From Candidatus Pelagibacter communis (GTDB lineage Bacteria; Pseudomonadota; Alphaproteobacteria; Pelagibacterales; Pelagibacteraceae), in the NCBI RefSeq assembly GCF_001179845.1, contig NZ_CVSB01000029.1, positions 62,001 to 126,000 on the forward strand: a stretch of DNA of 64,000 nucleotides, in the 5' to 3' direction. Both the position numbers and the translations under genes were made by a program. Below are positions 24,848 to 34,113 of the stretch, one piece after another. Under the pieces are notes generated by a model. It ran no database searches and had not been told where the DNA came from. It saw only the letters and a program-made list of their open reading frames with translations. Each line of letters begins with the position of its first letter. The stretch's first letter is position 1.

Positions 24848-25246
24848 ATGCAAAAAATACATAACCTTTCCAAAAATCAAAAAATAATTTTTGACCTAAT
24901 TGATAAATCCGCTGAACCAATGAAGGCTTATGCAATTCTTTTTAATGTCCAAAAAAAAGGAATTAAAGCTCCATTACAAGTATATAGAGCTTTAGATAAG
25001 TTAGTTGAAATCGGAAAAATACATAAAATCGAAAGTAGAAATGCTTTTATAGCTTGTCAGAATTCTAGTTGTCAAATTTCTAAAGCTACAGCTTTTTCAA
25101 TTTGTGAAAGTTGTGAAAACATATCAGAAATAAGTAATTCAAAACTTTCTAAATATTTATCTAATTTTTCAGACAATTCAGGAATGAAATATAGCAAATA
25201 TAATTTAGAATTTTTTGGTTTATGTAAGAAATGTAAATCAAAATAA
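24848..25246 (+). CDS. zur: Fur-family zinc uptake regulator Zur
   Basis: A 132-residue zinc-sensing repressor. The winged-helix part has KAPLQVYRALDKLVEIGKIHKI. Structural zinc ligands are the pairs C86/C89 and C126/C129. The sensing site probably uses H59 and C70, which align with H77 and C88 of E. coli Zur, plus C75. When loaded with zinc it should bind the palindromes between znuA and znuC and so control its own operon. The stop overlaps the start of the next gene by one base. Confidence 0.92.
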   Translation: MQKIHNLSKNQKIIFDLIDKSAEPMKAYAILFNVQKKGIKAPLQVYRALDKLVEIGKIHKIESRNAFIACQNSSCQISKATAFSICESCENISEISNSKLSKYLSNFSDNSGMKYSKYNLEFFGLCKKCKSK

Positions 25247-26244
25247 TGAGCACTGTATCATTAACTTTAGACGAAATATTTGAACTAGCTAAAAAAACTC
25301 TTTTAGCTAACGGTTGTGATGATGAAACTGCATCAATTCTTTCAGATTTAATTAGAAATGCAGAAAGAGATGGTTCTGTCTCACATGGTTTGTTTAGATT
25401 GCCAGCTTATGTAACAGGTCTTAAAGGTGGAAAGATTAATGGAAAAGGAAAACCAGAAGTAAAAAAAATATCTTCATCCGTTATCAAAGTTGAAGGAAAT
25501 AATTGTTTAGCACCTGTTGTTTTAAATAAAGGATTACCTGAATTAGCAAAAGCTGCAAAAGAAAATGGTGTTGCGGTATTAGCAATAAATAATTCACATC
25601 ATATGGCTGCTATGTGGCCTGAAACAGAAAAGTTAGCGGAAGATGGTTTAGTTGCATTTGCTTGTACATCTTACAAGCCTGCTGTAGCACCTGCTGGTGC
25701 CATAAAACCATTATTTGGAACAAACCCAATTTCATTTGCTTGGCCACGTCCTGGTAAAACACCAGTTGTTTATGATATGGCAACAGCCTCAATGGCAATG
25801 GGAGAAGTTCAAGTTGCTAAAAGAGAAGGGCACAAAGTTCCACTTGGAACAGGATTAACTAAAGATGGAAAAGAAACAACTGATCCAGGGGAAATTGCCG
25901 ATGGTGGAGTTTTATTACCCTTTGGTGGTTACAAAGGGTCTGCAATTGCAATGATGGTAGAATTAATGGCAGGCGCATTAGTTGGGGATAATTTTAGTTT
26001 TGAAACAGCAGCTAAAGATAATAATGATGGTGGTCCTCCAAGTGGCGGTGAATTCATACTAGCTATTAATCCAGATAAAACTTCAAGTACTAATTGGCAA
26101 AAACATGCTGAGGAATTTTTTGAAAAAATGAAATCGATGGGTGAAGTAAGATTACCTGGAGAAAGACGTCACAAGAATAGAATGGATACTGGCCCAAGAA
26201 ATATTAACGAAGAATTAGTAAATAAAATTAAATCTTTAAGCTAA
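25246..26244 (+). CDS. Ldh_2-family (malate/lactate/ureidoglycolate type) dehydrogenase
   Basis: A 332-residue NAD(P)-dependent oxidoreductase of the MDH2/YlbC family. Landmarks are RDGSVSHGLFRLPAYV, the catalytic-site INNSHHMAAMW, GTNPISFAWPRPG, M-A-T-A-S-M-A-M-G-E-V, and GGYKGSAIAMMVELM. The family includes delta1-piperideine-2-carboxylate reductase (DpkA) and malate, sulfolactate and ureidoglycolate dehydrogenases. The residue pattern does not let me choose one of these. It overlaps zur by one base (taATG), so it is likely cotranscribed with the zinc uptake genes. It meets xthA tail to tail with a nine-base overlap. Confidence 0.82.
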   Translation: MSTVSLTLDEIFELAKKTLLANGCDDETASILSDLIRNAERDGSVSHGLFRLPAYVTGLKGGKINGKGKPEVKKISSSVIKVEGNNCLAPVVLNKGLPELAKAAKENGVAVLAINNSHHMAAMWPETEKLAEDGLVAFACTSYKPAVAPAGAIKPLFGTNPISFAWPRPGKTPVVYDMATASMAMGEVQVAKREGHKVPLGTGLTKDGKETTDPGEIADGGVLLPFGGYKGSAIAMMVELMAGALVGDNFSFETAAKDNNDGGPPSGGEFILAINPDKTSSTNWQKHAEEFFEKMKSMGEVRLPGERRHKNRMDTGPRNINEELVNKIKSLS

Positions 26245-27012
26245 ATTAATCTCAATTGGTGTGTGATCAGAAGGCTTTTCTCTTCCACGTGGATCTTTAT
26301 TAATATTAATATCTTTAATTTGATCAATTATGGAATTTGAAACTAAAAAATGATCTATCCTCATACCATTATTTTTTTGCCATGCACCTCTCATATAATC
26401 CCAAAATGTATATCCTTCTTTATCTTCATAAAAATGTCTGTAGACGTCATTAAAACCAAGATTAATCATTTCTCTAAATTTTTTTCTTATTTCAAGTCTG
26501 TATAAAGCATCGTCTTCGAAACTTTTAACATTATAAACATCTTCTGCTGAAGGGATAATATTGAAATCACCAGCTAAAATAATATTTGAATTTTTTTTAG
26601 ATAAAGTTTTTAATTGCTTTATTAATTGATTCAACCAATCTTTTTTATAATCATATTTTTCAGTATCTACAGGATTACCATTAGGGGTATAAATATTTAT
26701 TAATTGTATATTTTTTTTCTTATGTTCAAATTCAGCTGAAATTATTCTTGATTGTTTTAACTTATCCTTAATTAAATCTGTTTTGACATTTTTTAATTTA
26801 TTTTTAGATATAATTGCTACACCATTGTAACTTTTTTGACCAAATACATGACTTTCATAGTCCATTGATGAAAAATCATCATATGGAAAATTAACATCTT
26901 CAGTTTTGATTTCCTGCATCATTAAAATATCAGGTTTATATTTTAATAAATAGCTTTTGATATTTTCGATTCTTGCTCTTACCGAGTTTACATTCCAAGA
27001 TGAAATGAGCAT
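26236..27012 (-). CDS. xthA: Exodeoxyribonuclease III
   Basis: A 258-residue DNA repair nuclease that cuts at abasic sites and trims 3' ends. The start is the MLISSWNVNSVRARIENI methionine; a longer frame upstream only overlaps erpA. Motifs are W-N-V-N-S-V, MQEIKTEDVNFP (metal-binding Glu), NIYTPNGNP, LAGDFNIIPSAEDV, and the catalytic SDHTPIEI at the end. Length is normal. It overlaps the erpA stop by one base, giving an erpA-xthA operon. Confidence 0.96.
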   Translation of the reverse strand: MLISSWNVNSVRARIENIKSYLLKYKPDILMMQEIKTEDVNFPYDDFSSMDYESHVFGQKSYNGVAIISKNKLKNVKTDLIKDKLKQSRIISAEFEHKKKNIQLINIYTPNGNPVDTEKYDYKKDWLNQLIKQLKTLSKKNSNIILAGDFNIIPSAEDVYNVKSFEDDALYRLEIRKKFREMINLGFNDVYRHFYEDKEGYTFWDYMRGAWQKNNGMRIDHFLVSNSIIDQIKDININKDPRGREKPSDHTPIEINLA

Positions 27013-27329
27013 TAAAGTGAGAAAGACACTCCACAACCACATGAAGATTTGGTTTGTGGATTAGAAATTTTGAATTGTTCACCTATAAGTTCAGACACAT
27101 AATCAACCTCAGATCCTTTAAGCAAATCAGCTGAAGTTTTATCAATTAAAATTTTTTGATAATTTAAATCATCATCTTGTTTTGATTTATCAAATGTAAA
27201 TTCATATTGAAAACCAGAACATCCTCCACCTTTGATAGCGATTCTGAAGAATGATCCTTTGTCTTTTTTTGATAACAAATTATCTATTTGTTTTAACGCT
27301 TTATCCGTAAATTTAATTTCTTTAATCAT
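27012..27329 (-). CDS. erpA: Iron-sulfur cluster insertion protein (ErpA/IscA type)
   Basis: A 105-residue A-type carrier that delivers Fe-S clusters to apoproteins. The three conserved cysteines are C37 in GGGCSGFQYEF and C97 and C99 in SSCGCGVSF. The neighbourhood (xthA, then dgt divergent) is the usual alphaproteobacterial place for this carrier. IscA and ErpA cannot be told apart firmly by sequence alone. Confidence 0.92.
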   Translation of the reverse strand: MIKEIKFTDKALKQIDNLLSKKDKGSFFRIAIKGGGCSGFQYEFTFDKSKQDDDLNYQKILIDKTSADLLKGSEVDYVSELIGEQFKISNPQTKSSCGCGVSFSL

Positions 27330-27379
27330 GTCTGAACACTGATATTACTAATATAATACTTAATTATTTAAATTAAAGG

Positions 27380-28498
27380 ATGAAAAAAGACACTTTGTTA
27401 GGCGTATTTAAAAGTAAAGGCAGACTTAATAAAGAAGCTAATTCAAAATACAGATCTCCTTTTCAACGCGACAGAGATCGTATAATACACAGCGCATCAT
27501 TCAGAAGATTAAAGCATAAAACCCAAGTATTTGTTAACACAGAAGGGGATCATTTTAGAACCAGGATTACTCATTCAATTGAAGTTGCTCAAATAGCAAG
27601 ATCAATTGCAAAGTATCTAAAATTAAATGAAGATTTAGCTGAAACCTTAAGTCTTGCTCATGATTTAGGTCATACTCCATTTGGCCATGCAGGAGAGGAT
27701 GCTTTAGATGAATGTATGCAAAACTATGGAGGTTTTGATCACAATCTTCAGACACTAAGAATAGTAATGTTTTTAGAGAATAAATATTTTAAATTTGCAG
27801 GATTAAATTTAACTCTTGAAACTTTAGAGGGACTTTTAAAACATAATGGACCAGCAGATGATTTAAGCATGATAAATAAATTAATTGGTTTAAAAGTTTT
27901 CAAAAATAAAATTAATTTTAATACCTACCCATCACTAGAAGCTCAAATATCAGCAATATCAGATGATATTGCCTATAATAATCATGACATTCAGGATGGA
28001 ATTAAAGCAAACCTATTTAAACTTGAGGAATTAGTTGAATTAGATTTTTTCAAAAATATTTATCAAAAATATAAAAATAAAATTAATAAAAAAAATTATA
28101 AAATTGCTATTTATCAAATCATCAGAGATTCAATAGATATTATGATTAGAGATTTACTAAGTAATACTGAAAAAAATATTAAAAAATTTAAAATTAAGTC
28201 ATTAAAAGATGTATCAAAATCAAATCAATTAATAGTTTCTTTTTCTGATAAAATTGAAAATTCAGAACAAGAAATCCGATCATTTTTAAGACGTAGAATG
28301 TATGACAATAAATCGGTGCTTAATAAGAATAAAAGAGGTAAAATGATAATTAAGAAATTATTTAAAATAATTAAATCAAATCCAAGAAAATTTCTTTCTA
28401 AAGAGCAATTGACTAAAGACAAATATAGAGCTATTTCAGATTTTATATCTGGTATGACAGATAGATACGCAATTAACCTTTATAACGATAATAAATGA
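27380..28498 (+). CDS. dgt: dGTP triphosphohydrolase-like HD protein
   Basis: A 372-residue cytoplasmic HD-domain enzyme that splits dNTPs into nucleosides and tripolyphosphate. Features are SPFQRDRDRIIHSASFRRLK, FRTRITHSIEVAQIAR (first His), the LAHDLGHTPFGHAG H-D core, and the late aspartate in A-I-S-D-D-I-A-Y-N-N-H-D. This is the shorter dGTPase-like type usual in alphaproteobacteria. Its stop overlaps the argS start (ATGA), so the two are translated together. Confidence 0.94.
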   Translation: MKKDTLLGVFKSKGRLNKEANSKYRSPFQRDRDRIIHSASFRRLKHKTQVFVNTEGDHFRTRITHSIEVAQIARSIAKYLKLNEDLAETLSLAHDLGHTPFGHAGEDALDECMQNYGGFDHNLQTLRIVMFLENKYFKFAGLNLTLETLEGLLKHNGPADDLSMINKLIGLKVFKNKINFNTYPSLEAQISAISDDIAYNNHDIQDGIKANLFKLEELVELDFFKNIYQKYKNKINKKNYKIAIYQIIRDSIDIMIRDLLSNTEKNIKKFKIKSLKDVSKSNQLIVSFSDKIENSEQEIRSFLRRRMYDNKSVLNKNKRGKMIIKKLFKIIKSNPRKFLSKEQLTKDKYRAISDFISGMTDRYAINLYNDNK

Positions 28499-30228
28499 AT
28501 ATTTTTGAATTATATTTAGATAAAATTAAATCTATTATTGTTGAACTTAGTAAAAAAAATCAACTTATCGTTCCAGAAAGTTTCAATGGTATTAATGCGG
28601 AAATACCACCCCCAAAATTTGATTGTGATATTTCAACTAATGTTGCAATGGTTTTATCGAAACTAAACAAAATTTCTCCAATACAATTAGCAGAAAAACT
28701 TTCACCTGAAATAAAAAATAGTGACGATCAAATAGAAAATATATCTGTTGCTAAACCTGGTTTCATAAATATTAAATTTAAGCCATCTTTTTGGTCAAAC
28801 TTTATTAAAGAAATAATTGATAACGCTGAAAAATTTGGAATTAATGAAAAAGAGAAAAAAAATAATTATTTAGTTGAATTTGTATCAGCTAATCCTACCG
28901 GACCATTGCATGTTGGTCATTGTAGAGGAGCTATTTTAGGTGACGTCATATCTAATGTATTAATATTTAATAAACACAAGGTTACTAAAGAGTATTATGT
29001 AAATGATTATGGTAACCAGATTATAAATTTTACAAAATCTGTATACTTTAGAATTAGGGAATTAAAATTTAACAAAACATTTCCTCAAGATAATCCTGAT
29101 TTGTATCCAGGAGATTACCTTGTTGATTTTGCAAAAAATATAGTTTCGGATAATTCAGATCTAAATTTTGATGATTATGAGCAAATAAGTGAGAAGTTAA
29201 CAGCTTTGTCTATAGAACAGGCGCTACTTTTAATTAAAAAGAACCTTAAGAGTTTAGGAATTAACCACGATAATTTTGTTAGTGAAAAAAGTATTGTTTC
29301 AAATAACGAAGTAGAGAGTGTAATAAAATTTTTAGAAAAGAATAAATTTGTATACAAAGGAAAAATTAAAGCTCCAGCTGGAGAAGATGACAAAAACTGG
29401 GTAGAAAGAGAACAGTTACTTTTTAAATCTACCGATTTTGGTGACGATAAAGATAGAGCATTACAAAAGTCAGATGGAACATGGACTTATTTTGCAAGTG
29501 ATGTTGCTTATCATAAAAATAAAGTAGATCGTAAATTTGATTATTTAATAAATATTCTTGGCGCAGATCATGCTGGTTACATCAAAAGAATTTCATCGTC
29601 AGTTGAAGCTTTATCAGGAAAAAAAGATAAATTGATTTGTAAAATTAGTCAGCTTGTAAAATTAATTAAAGATAACAAACCATTTAAGATGTCTAAAAGA
29701 AAAGGCGACTACATTACGGTTGATGATTTAATTGAGGAAGTTGGAAAAGATGCAACTAGGTTTATCATGCTCAACAGAAGTAGTGATGTAGAATTAGATT
29801 TTGATTTTGATGCTGTAAAAGAAAAATCTAAAGATAATCCGTTATATTACGTTCAATATTGTTATGCTAGAATTTCATCTGTCTTTAGACATATTGATAA
29901 AGATTTAAATTCAAAAATTGAATTAGATGATTATAGTTTCGAATACTCAAATGATGAGATCAAAATTTTAAAAAAGATTTCAGAATGGCCCAAATGTATT
30001 GATGCAGCTAGTTCAAAATTAGAACCACATAGAATACCTGTTTATTTATATGATCTTGCCTCAGAATTTCATTCGTATTGGAATCTTGGTAAACAAAATC
30101 CAGAAAAAAGATTTATTAATGATCAAAAAACTGTTTCACCAGATAAATTAATTTTTTTAAAAGCAATATCTAACGTTGTAAAATCAGGAATGGATATAGT
30201 TGGTGTAGATACGCCAGATAAAATGTAA
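28495..30228 (+). CDS. argS: Arginyl-tRNA synthetase
   Basis: This 577-residue class I enzyme charges tRNA-Arg. HVGH is at 139-142 within ANPTGPLHVGHCRGAI, and the KMSKS equivalent is KMSK (398-401) in PFKMSKRKGDYI. The N-terminal Add-1 domain with PPPKFDCDISTNVAM and the C-terminal anticodon-binding helices, including Y-D-L-A-S-E-F-H-S-Y-W, are complete. It overlaps dgt by four bases and the next small gene by one base. Confidence 0.98.
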   Translation: MNIFELYLDKIKSIIVELSKKNQLIVPESFNGINAEIPPPKFDCDISTNVAMVLSKLNKISPIQLAEKLSPEIKNSDDQIENISVAKPGFINIKFKPSFWSNFIKEIIDNAEKFGINEKEKKNNYLVEFVSANPTGPLHVGHCRGAILGDVISNVLIFNKHKVTKEYYVNDYGNQIINFTKSVYFRIRELKFNKTFPQDNPDLYPGDYLVDFAKNIVSDNSDLNFDDYEQISEKLTALSIEQALLLIKKNLKSLGINHDNFVSEKSIVSNNEVESVIKFLEKNKFVYKGKIKAPAGEDDKNWVEREQLLFKSTDFGDDKDRALQKSDGTWTYFASDVAYHKNKVDRKFDYLINILGADHAGYIKRISSSVEALSGKKDKLICKISQLVKLIKDNKPFKMSKRKGDYITVDDLIEEVGKDATRFIMLNRSSDVELDFDFDAVKEKSKDNPLYYVQYCYARISSVFRHIDKDLNSKIELDDYSFEYSNDEIKILKKISEWPKCIDAASSKLEPHRIPVYLYDLASEFHSYWNLGKQNPEKRFINDQKTVSPDKLIFLKAISNVVKSGMDIVGVDTPDKM

Positions 30229-30488
30229 TGCTAAAAGAAATTAAGTATTTAATCTTTATTGTTGTAATTGCTTTATTTATTTTTTTAACTGGTAGATATT
30301 ATTTTTCAGATGAAAATAAAAAGAAATCATACAGATCTTATAAAAATAACGATGAAAAAATTAAATTATACTCAAAAAATTTACCTGTTTTGGAAAACGA
30401 CACACAAAATGTAATAGAATACGTTAAGCAAACAAACAAAAAAAAGAAGAAAAAGTTTAATTTTTGGAAACTTTTAGAGAATGATTAA
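30228..30488 (+). CDS. Small single-pass membrane protein between argS and nagZ
   Basis: An 86-residue protein with one membrane segment (about 6-24, YLIFIVVIALFIFLTGRYY) and a very lysine/asparagine-rich remainder ending in K-K-K-K-K-K-F-N-F-W-K-L-L. In many alphaproteobacteria this place holds a SPOR-domain membrane protein. Here the membrane anchor is kept but no SPOR domain is present. It may be a remnant or a minimal version. It overlaps argS by one base and nagZ by eight. Confidence 0.65.
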   Translation: MLKEIKYLIFIVVIALFIFLTGRYYFSDENKKKSYRSYKNNDEKIKLYSKNLPVLENDTQNVIEYVKQTNKKKKKKFNFWKLLEND

Positions 30489-31431
30489 GAATAGAAGAGC
30501 TTTTATTGTTGGTTTAAAATCATCAAAATTATCAAACAAAGAGATTACTTTTTTAAAGAAATATAGACCATGGGGAGTAATTTTATTTTCAAGAAACATA
30601 AGTTCAATTGAACAAACCAAAAAATTAACTGATAAAATAAAAAAGATATTTAAAGACAAAAAATACCCAATATTAATTGATCAAGAAGGAGGACGAGTAA
30701 ATCGATTAGGTAAAATTATTTCATTTGATAATTTGACTTCTGAATATTTTGGTAATTTATTCACAAAAGATAAGAAAAAATTTAATATTATTTATAAATT
30801 ATTTATCGATAAAACTTCGTATTTACTTAAATCAATCGGTGTTAACATAAATACCGTTCCTGTTTTAGATCTTAGAGTTAAAGGATCTAGCAACATTATT
30901 GGTAATAGATCTTTTTCAAAAAATAAAAAAAATATCTCTAAAATTGGAGATATTTGTATTGATTATTTTCATGAAAATTCCATTGGAACTGTGATGAAAC
31001 ACATACCGGGGCATGGATTAGCTAAGGTAGATAGTCATAAATTTACACCTGTAGTTATTAAAAAGTTAAATTATTTGAATAAAAATGATTTTTTTCCATT
31101 CAAGAAAAAACAAAGCTATTTTGCAATGACAGCGCATGTAATATATCGAAGCATTGATAAGTTAAATACAGCTACACACTCTAAAAAAATTATAAATTTA
31201 ATTAGAAAAAAAATAGGCTTTAAAAACATTTTAATTTCAGATGATTTATCAATGAAAAGTTTAAAAGATGATTTAAAAACTAATACCATTAAAACGTTTA
31301 GTGCAGGTTGTAATCTTGCTCTTCATTGTAATGGCAAATTGTCTGAAATGAAGGTGGTTGGCGACAATTCACCAAAGGTAAGTAATTTTATTATAAAAAA
31401 AACATCTCTATTTTATAAAATTTTAAGTTAA
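30481..31431 (+). CDS. nagZ: Beta-N-acetylhexosaminidase (peptidoglycan recycling)
   Basis: A 316-residue glycoside hydrolase family 3 enzyme that removes GlcNAc from muropeptides in the cytoplasm. RPWGVILFSRNI, LIDQEGGRVNRL, KHIPGHGLAKVDSH (the His-containing catalytic loop) and the nucleophile segment ISDDLSMKSL are all visible. No signal peptide is present, as expected for NagZ. It is cotranslated with the small gene upstream and followed nine bases later by scpA. Confidence 0.93.
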   Translation: MIKNRRAFIVGLKSSKLSNKEITFLKKYRPWGVILFSRNISSIEQTKKLTDKIKKIFKDKKYPILIDQEGGRVNRLGKIISFDNLTSEYFGNLFTKDKKKFNIIYKLFIDKTSYLLKSIGVNINTVPVLDLRVKGSSNIIGNRSFSKNKKNISKIGDICIDYFHENSIGTVMKHIPGHGLAKVDSHKFTPVVIKKLNYLNKNDFFPFKKKQSYFAMTAHVIYRSIDKLNTATHSKKIINLIRKKIGFKNILISDDLSMKSLKDDLKTNTIKTFSAGCNLALHCNGKLSEMKVVGDNSPKVSNFIIKKTSLFYKILS

Positions 31432-31440
31432 TATCTGAGC

Positions 31441-32184
31441 ATGACTATTTCTGATTCTGCATTATTTAATGTTGATATTAATAATTATAATGGCCCTCTA
31501 GATGTCCTTTTAGATTTAGCCAAAGCTCAAAAGGTAGATCTTGAAGAGATATCAATTACAAAGTTAGCAGATCAGTTTCACGATTATATTACAAAAGAAA
31601 AAGATTTAAATTTAGAAATTGCGTCAGAATATTTATTAATGGCAACCTGGTTAGCTTATTTAAAATCTAAATTATTACTTCCAGGAACACCAGACGAAGA
31701 ATTTAAAGTTCAAGAAGTTGCTGAAAAATTAAAATTACAACTTAAAAAACTCGAATTGATAAGATTGCTTTCTGAACAAATGTTAAAAAGAAAAAGATTA
31801 GGAAGAGAAATTCGATCAAGAGGAATGAAAGGAAATATAAGATCTATTTATAGCACAGAATATAATTTAAGTTTATTTGAGCTTCTTAAGTCATATTCAA
31901 CAATTATTATGACTAAGGACTTTCAAAAAATGAATATTCCTAAATTGCCTGTATTTACTACAGAAGATGGAATTAAAACAATAAGAGAATTTTTTGGTAA
32001 ATTAATTGATTGGAAGAAATTAGACGATTTAATTCCTCAAAATTTTAAAAGTAATTCAAAATATAAACGTACGGGTAAAGCAGGTATATTTGCTGGATCG
32101 TTAGAATTAGTTAAAGAAGGAAATTTAACTATGAAACAAGATAAATTATTTGATGATATTTATGTAAAGGAAAATAATGATTAA
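31441..32184 (+). CDS. scpA: Segregation and condensation protein A
   Basis: A 247-residue kleisin that joins the SMC heads in the chromosome condensin complex. The N-terminus has YNGPLDVLLDLAKAQKVDLE and the I-T-K-L-A-D-Q segment, followed by the SEYLLMATWLAYLKSKLLLP helix that is the hallmark of ScpA. It overlaps scpB by eight bases, as expected for partners made together. Confidence 0.95.
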   Translation: MTISDSALFNVDINNYNGPLDVLLDLAKAQKVDLEEISITKLADQFHDYITKEKDLNLEIASEYLLMATWLAYLKSKLLLPGTPDEEFKVQEVAEKLKLQLKKLELIRLLSEQMLKRKRLGREIRSRGMKGNIRSIYSTEYNLSLFELLKSYSTIIMTKDFQKMNIPKLPVFTTEDGIKTIREFFGKLIDWKKLDDLIPQNFKSNSKYKRTGKAGIFAGSLELVKEGNLTMKQDKLFDDIYVKENND

Positions 32185-32878
32185 AAAAGAAAAGATTACA
32201 AAAGATAATATTGTTAAATTTCCATCTAAGTTAACTGACTTAGAAAAAGAAATTGAAGCAGTTATTTTTGCTGCTGCAGAACCATTAGATATTGATACAA
32301 TTGAAAGCAAAATTACTAAAAAGGGTAGTGTTGCAAAATCCTTAGAGAAGTTACAACAAGAATACTCTCAACGTGGTATTAATTTAGTTTGTATAAAAGA
32401 TAAGTGGTCTTTTAGAACTTCTCCTAACTTGTCTAATATCATGTCACAAGAAAAAACAGTTGAAAAGAAACTTTCTAGAGCTGCTGTAGAAACTTTAGCC
32501 ATAATCGTTTATCACCAACCTGTTACTAGAGCTGAGATTGAGGAGATTAGAGGTGTTGCATTTGGAACGAATACTCTTGAAATATTGATGGAACTCAACT
32601 GGGTGAAACCAGGAGGTCGTAAAGATGTACCAGGCAGACCAATTCAGTATGTTACAACCGATGAATTTTTAAGTCATTTCAATCTTCAAAAATTATCTGA
32701 TTTACCAACAATTGATGAATTAGGTGCTGCTGGATTAATTGACAGTTCTAGTGTCGATAATGCAATTTTTGGAACTGGAAAATTCTACAAAGAAAAACAA
32801 GAAGAAAAAAAAGAGGATATTTATTCTAATATTGATGAGATGTTAAACAGTACTCTTGATACAGAAGAGAAAGATTAA
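32177..32878 (+). CDS. scpB: Segregation and condensation protein B
   Basis: A 233-residue winged-helix partner of ScpA in the SMC complex. Conserved parts are LEKEIEAVIFAAAEPL, LSRAAVETLAIIVYHQPVTR, the E-I-E-E-I-R-G-V segment and GRKDVPGRPIQYVTT. The last 40 residues are charged and not conserved. tatA follows after 47 bases. Confidence 0.95.
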   Translation: MIKKEKITKDNIVKFPSKLTDLEKEIEAVIFAAAEPLDIDTIESKITKKGSVAKSLEKLQQEYSQRGINLVCIKDKWSFRTSPNLSNIMSQEKTVEKKLSRAAVETLAIIVYHQPVTRAEIEEIRGVAFGTNTLEILMELNWVKPGGRKDVPGRPIQYVTTDEFLSHFNLQKLSDLPTIDELGAAGLIDSSSVDNAIFGTGKFYKEKQEEKKEDIYSNIDEMLNSTLDTEEKD

Positions 32879-32925
32879 CAAAAAAGTAACTTTTAAATTA
32901 AGCATAAAAAGGTTATAATTTTTTT

Positions 32926-33126
32926 ATGAGTATAGGAATTTGGCAAATAGCAATCGTAGTTATATTAGTAGTCTTATTATTTGGACGAGGTAAAATCTCT
33001 AGTCTAATGGGCGATGTAGCTAAGGGGATTAAAAGTTTCAAAAAAGGAATGGCGTCAGATGTTACTGACGATACAGAGCCAAAAAATATATCCGACGAAA
33101 ACAAAGACTCAGAAAACAAAGATTAA
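32926..33126 (+). CDS. tatA: Twin-arginine translocase subunit TatA
   Basis: A 66-residue membrane protein. It has one N-terminal helix ([16 protein letters not shown]), the hinge F-G-R-G-K-I, and the amphipathic helix [16 protein letters not shown] followed by an acidic tail. This is the standard TatA layout. It forms the pore for folded proteins carrying RR signals. tatB and tatC follow at once. Confidence 0.95.
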   Translation: MSIGIWQIAIVVILVVLLFGRGKISSLMGDVAKGIKSFKKGMASDVTDDTEPKNISDENKDSENKD

Positions 33127-33131
33127 ATCAC

Positions 33132-33353
33132 ATGCCTACTATTGGTTGGTTTGAGATATTAATTGTAGTTGGTATTGCAATTGTTGTTCTTGGTCCTAAA
33201 GATTTTCCAATTATGTTAAAGAAAGCAGGTTCTTGGATAGGGACTGCAAAAAGATATGTTAGCAATATTCAAAATGAAGTTTCAAATTTAGAAATTGATG
33301 AAGAAAAAATTGATAATGAAATAAAAAAAGAAACAAAAAAAGATGAGCAATGA
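33132..33353 (+). CDS. tatB: Twin-arginine translocase subunit TatB
   Basis: A 73-residue protein with the TatB N-terminus: I-G-W-F-E-I helix, LGPKDFP hinge and an amphipathic helix. The glutamate in the membrane helix (E8, in GWFEI) marks it as TatB. It is short, as TatB is usually over 100 residues, and most of the C-terminal tail is missing. It lies five bases after tatA and overlaps tatC by 11 bases. Confidence 0.92.
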   Translation: MPTIGWFEILIVVGIAIVVLGPKDFPIMLKKAGSWIGTAKRYVSNIQNEVSNLEIDEEKIDNEIKKETKKDEQ

Positions 33354-34113
33354 TGAAAATGAAGGTGGATTTGTTAGCCATCTAACAGAACTAAGAAAAA
33401 GATTAATACATAGTTTTATATTTCTAATAATCTTTTTTGTTATTTGTTACGTTTTTTCAGAACACATATACGGCTTTTTAGTTGATCCATTTGCTCAAGC
33501 TGTAAAAGATGATGGATCTGATAGAAGACTTATTTTTACAGCCTTACAAGAAACTTTTTTAACGTATATTAAGGTATCCTTTTTCACAGCTTTTTTCGTG
33601 ACCTGTCCATTTATTCTGATGCAAATATGGAAATTTATTGCACCAGGATTATATAAACATGAAAAAGTTGCAATTCTTCCATATCTTGTACTAACACCAA
33701 TCCTTTTCTTTTTAGGAGGTATGCTTGTTTATTATTTGATAATGCCACTAGCTATTAAATTCTTTTTATCATTTGAAAGTACAGGGATGTCTACAAGTCT
33801 ACCAATTCAATTAGAAGCTAAAGTAAATGAATACTTGTCACTTGTTATGAAGTTAATTTTTGCATTTGGAATAAGTTTCCAACTACCCATAGTCTTAAGT
33901 TTATTGGCAAGAATAGGTGTTGTTGACAGTCAATTTTTAAAAGAAAGAAGAAAGTACGTAGTAGTAATTATATTTGCTGCAGCTGCATTACTTACACCAC
34001 CAGATCCAATTACTCAAATAGGTTTAGCAATTCCATTATTAATTTTATATGAATTATCAATATTTTCAGTAAAATTTATAGAAAACAAAAATTTAGAAAA
34101 GACTGATGCATAA
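33343..34113 (+). CDS. tatC: Twin-arginine translocase subunit TatC
   Basis: A 256-residue membrane receptor for RR signal peptides. It has six hydrophobic helices. The N-terminus [15 protein letters not shown] and the [15 protein letters not shown] segment are highly conserved TatC motifs, as is [19 protein letters not shown]. An M48 lipoprotein with an RR signal at 47.2-48.0 kb is a likely client. It overlaps serS by eight bases. Confidence 0.96.
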   Translation: MSNDENEGGFVSHLTELRKRLIHSFIFLIIFFVICYVFSEHIYGFLVDPFAQAVKDDGSDRRLIFTALQETFLTYIKVSFFTAFFVTCPFILMQIWKFIAPGLYKHEKVAILPYLVLTPILFFLGGMLVYYLIMPLAIKFFLSFESTGMSTSLPIQLEAKVNEYLSLVMKLIFAFGISFQLPIVLSLLARIGVVDSQFLKERRKYVVVIIFAAAALLTPPDPITQIGLAIPLLILYELSIFSVKFIENKNLEKTDA

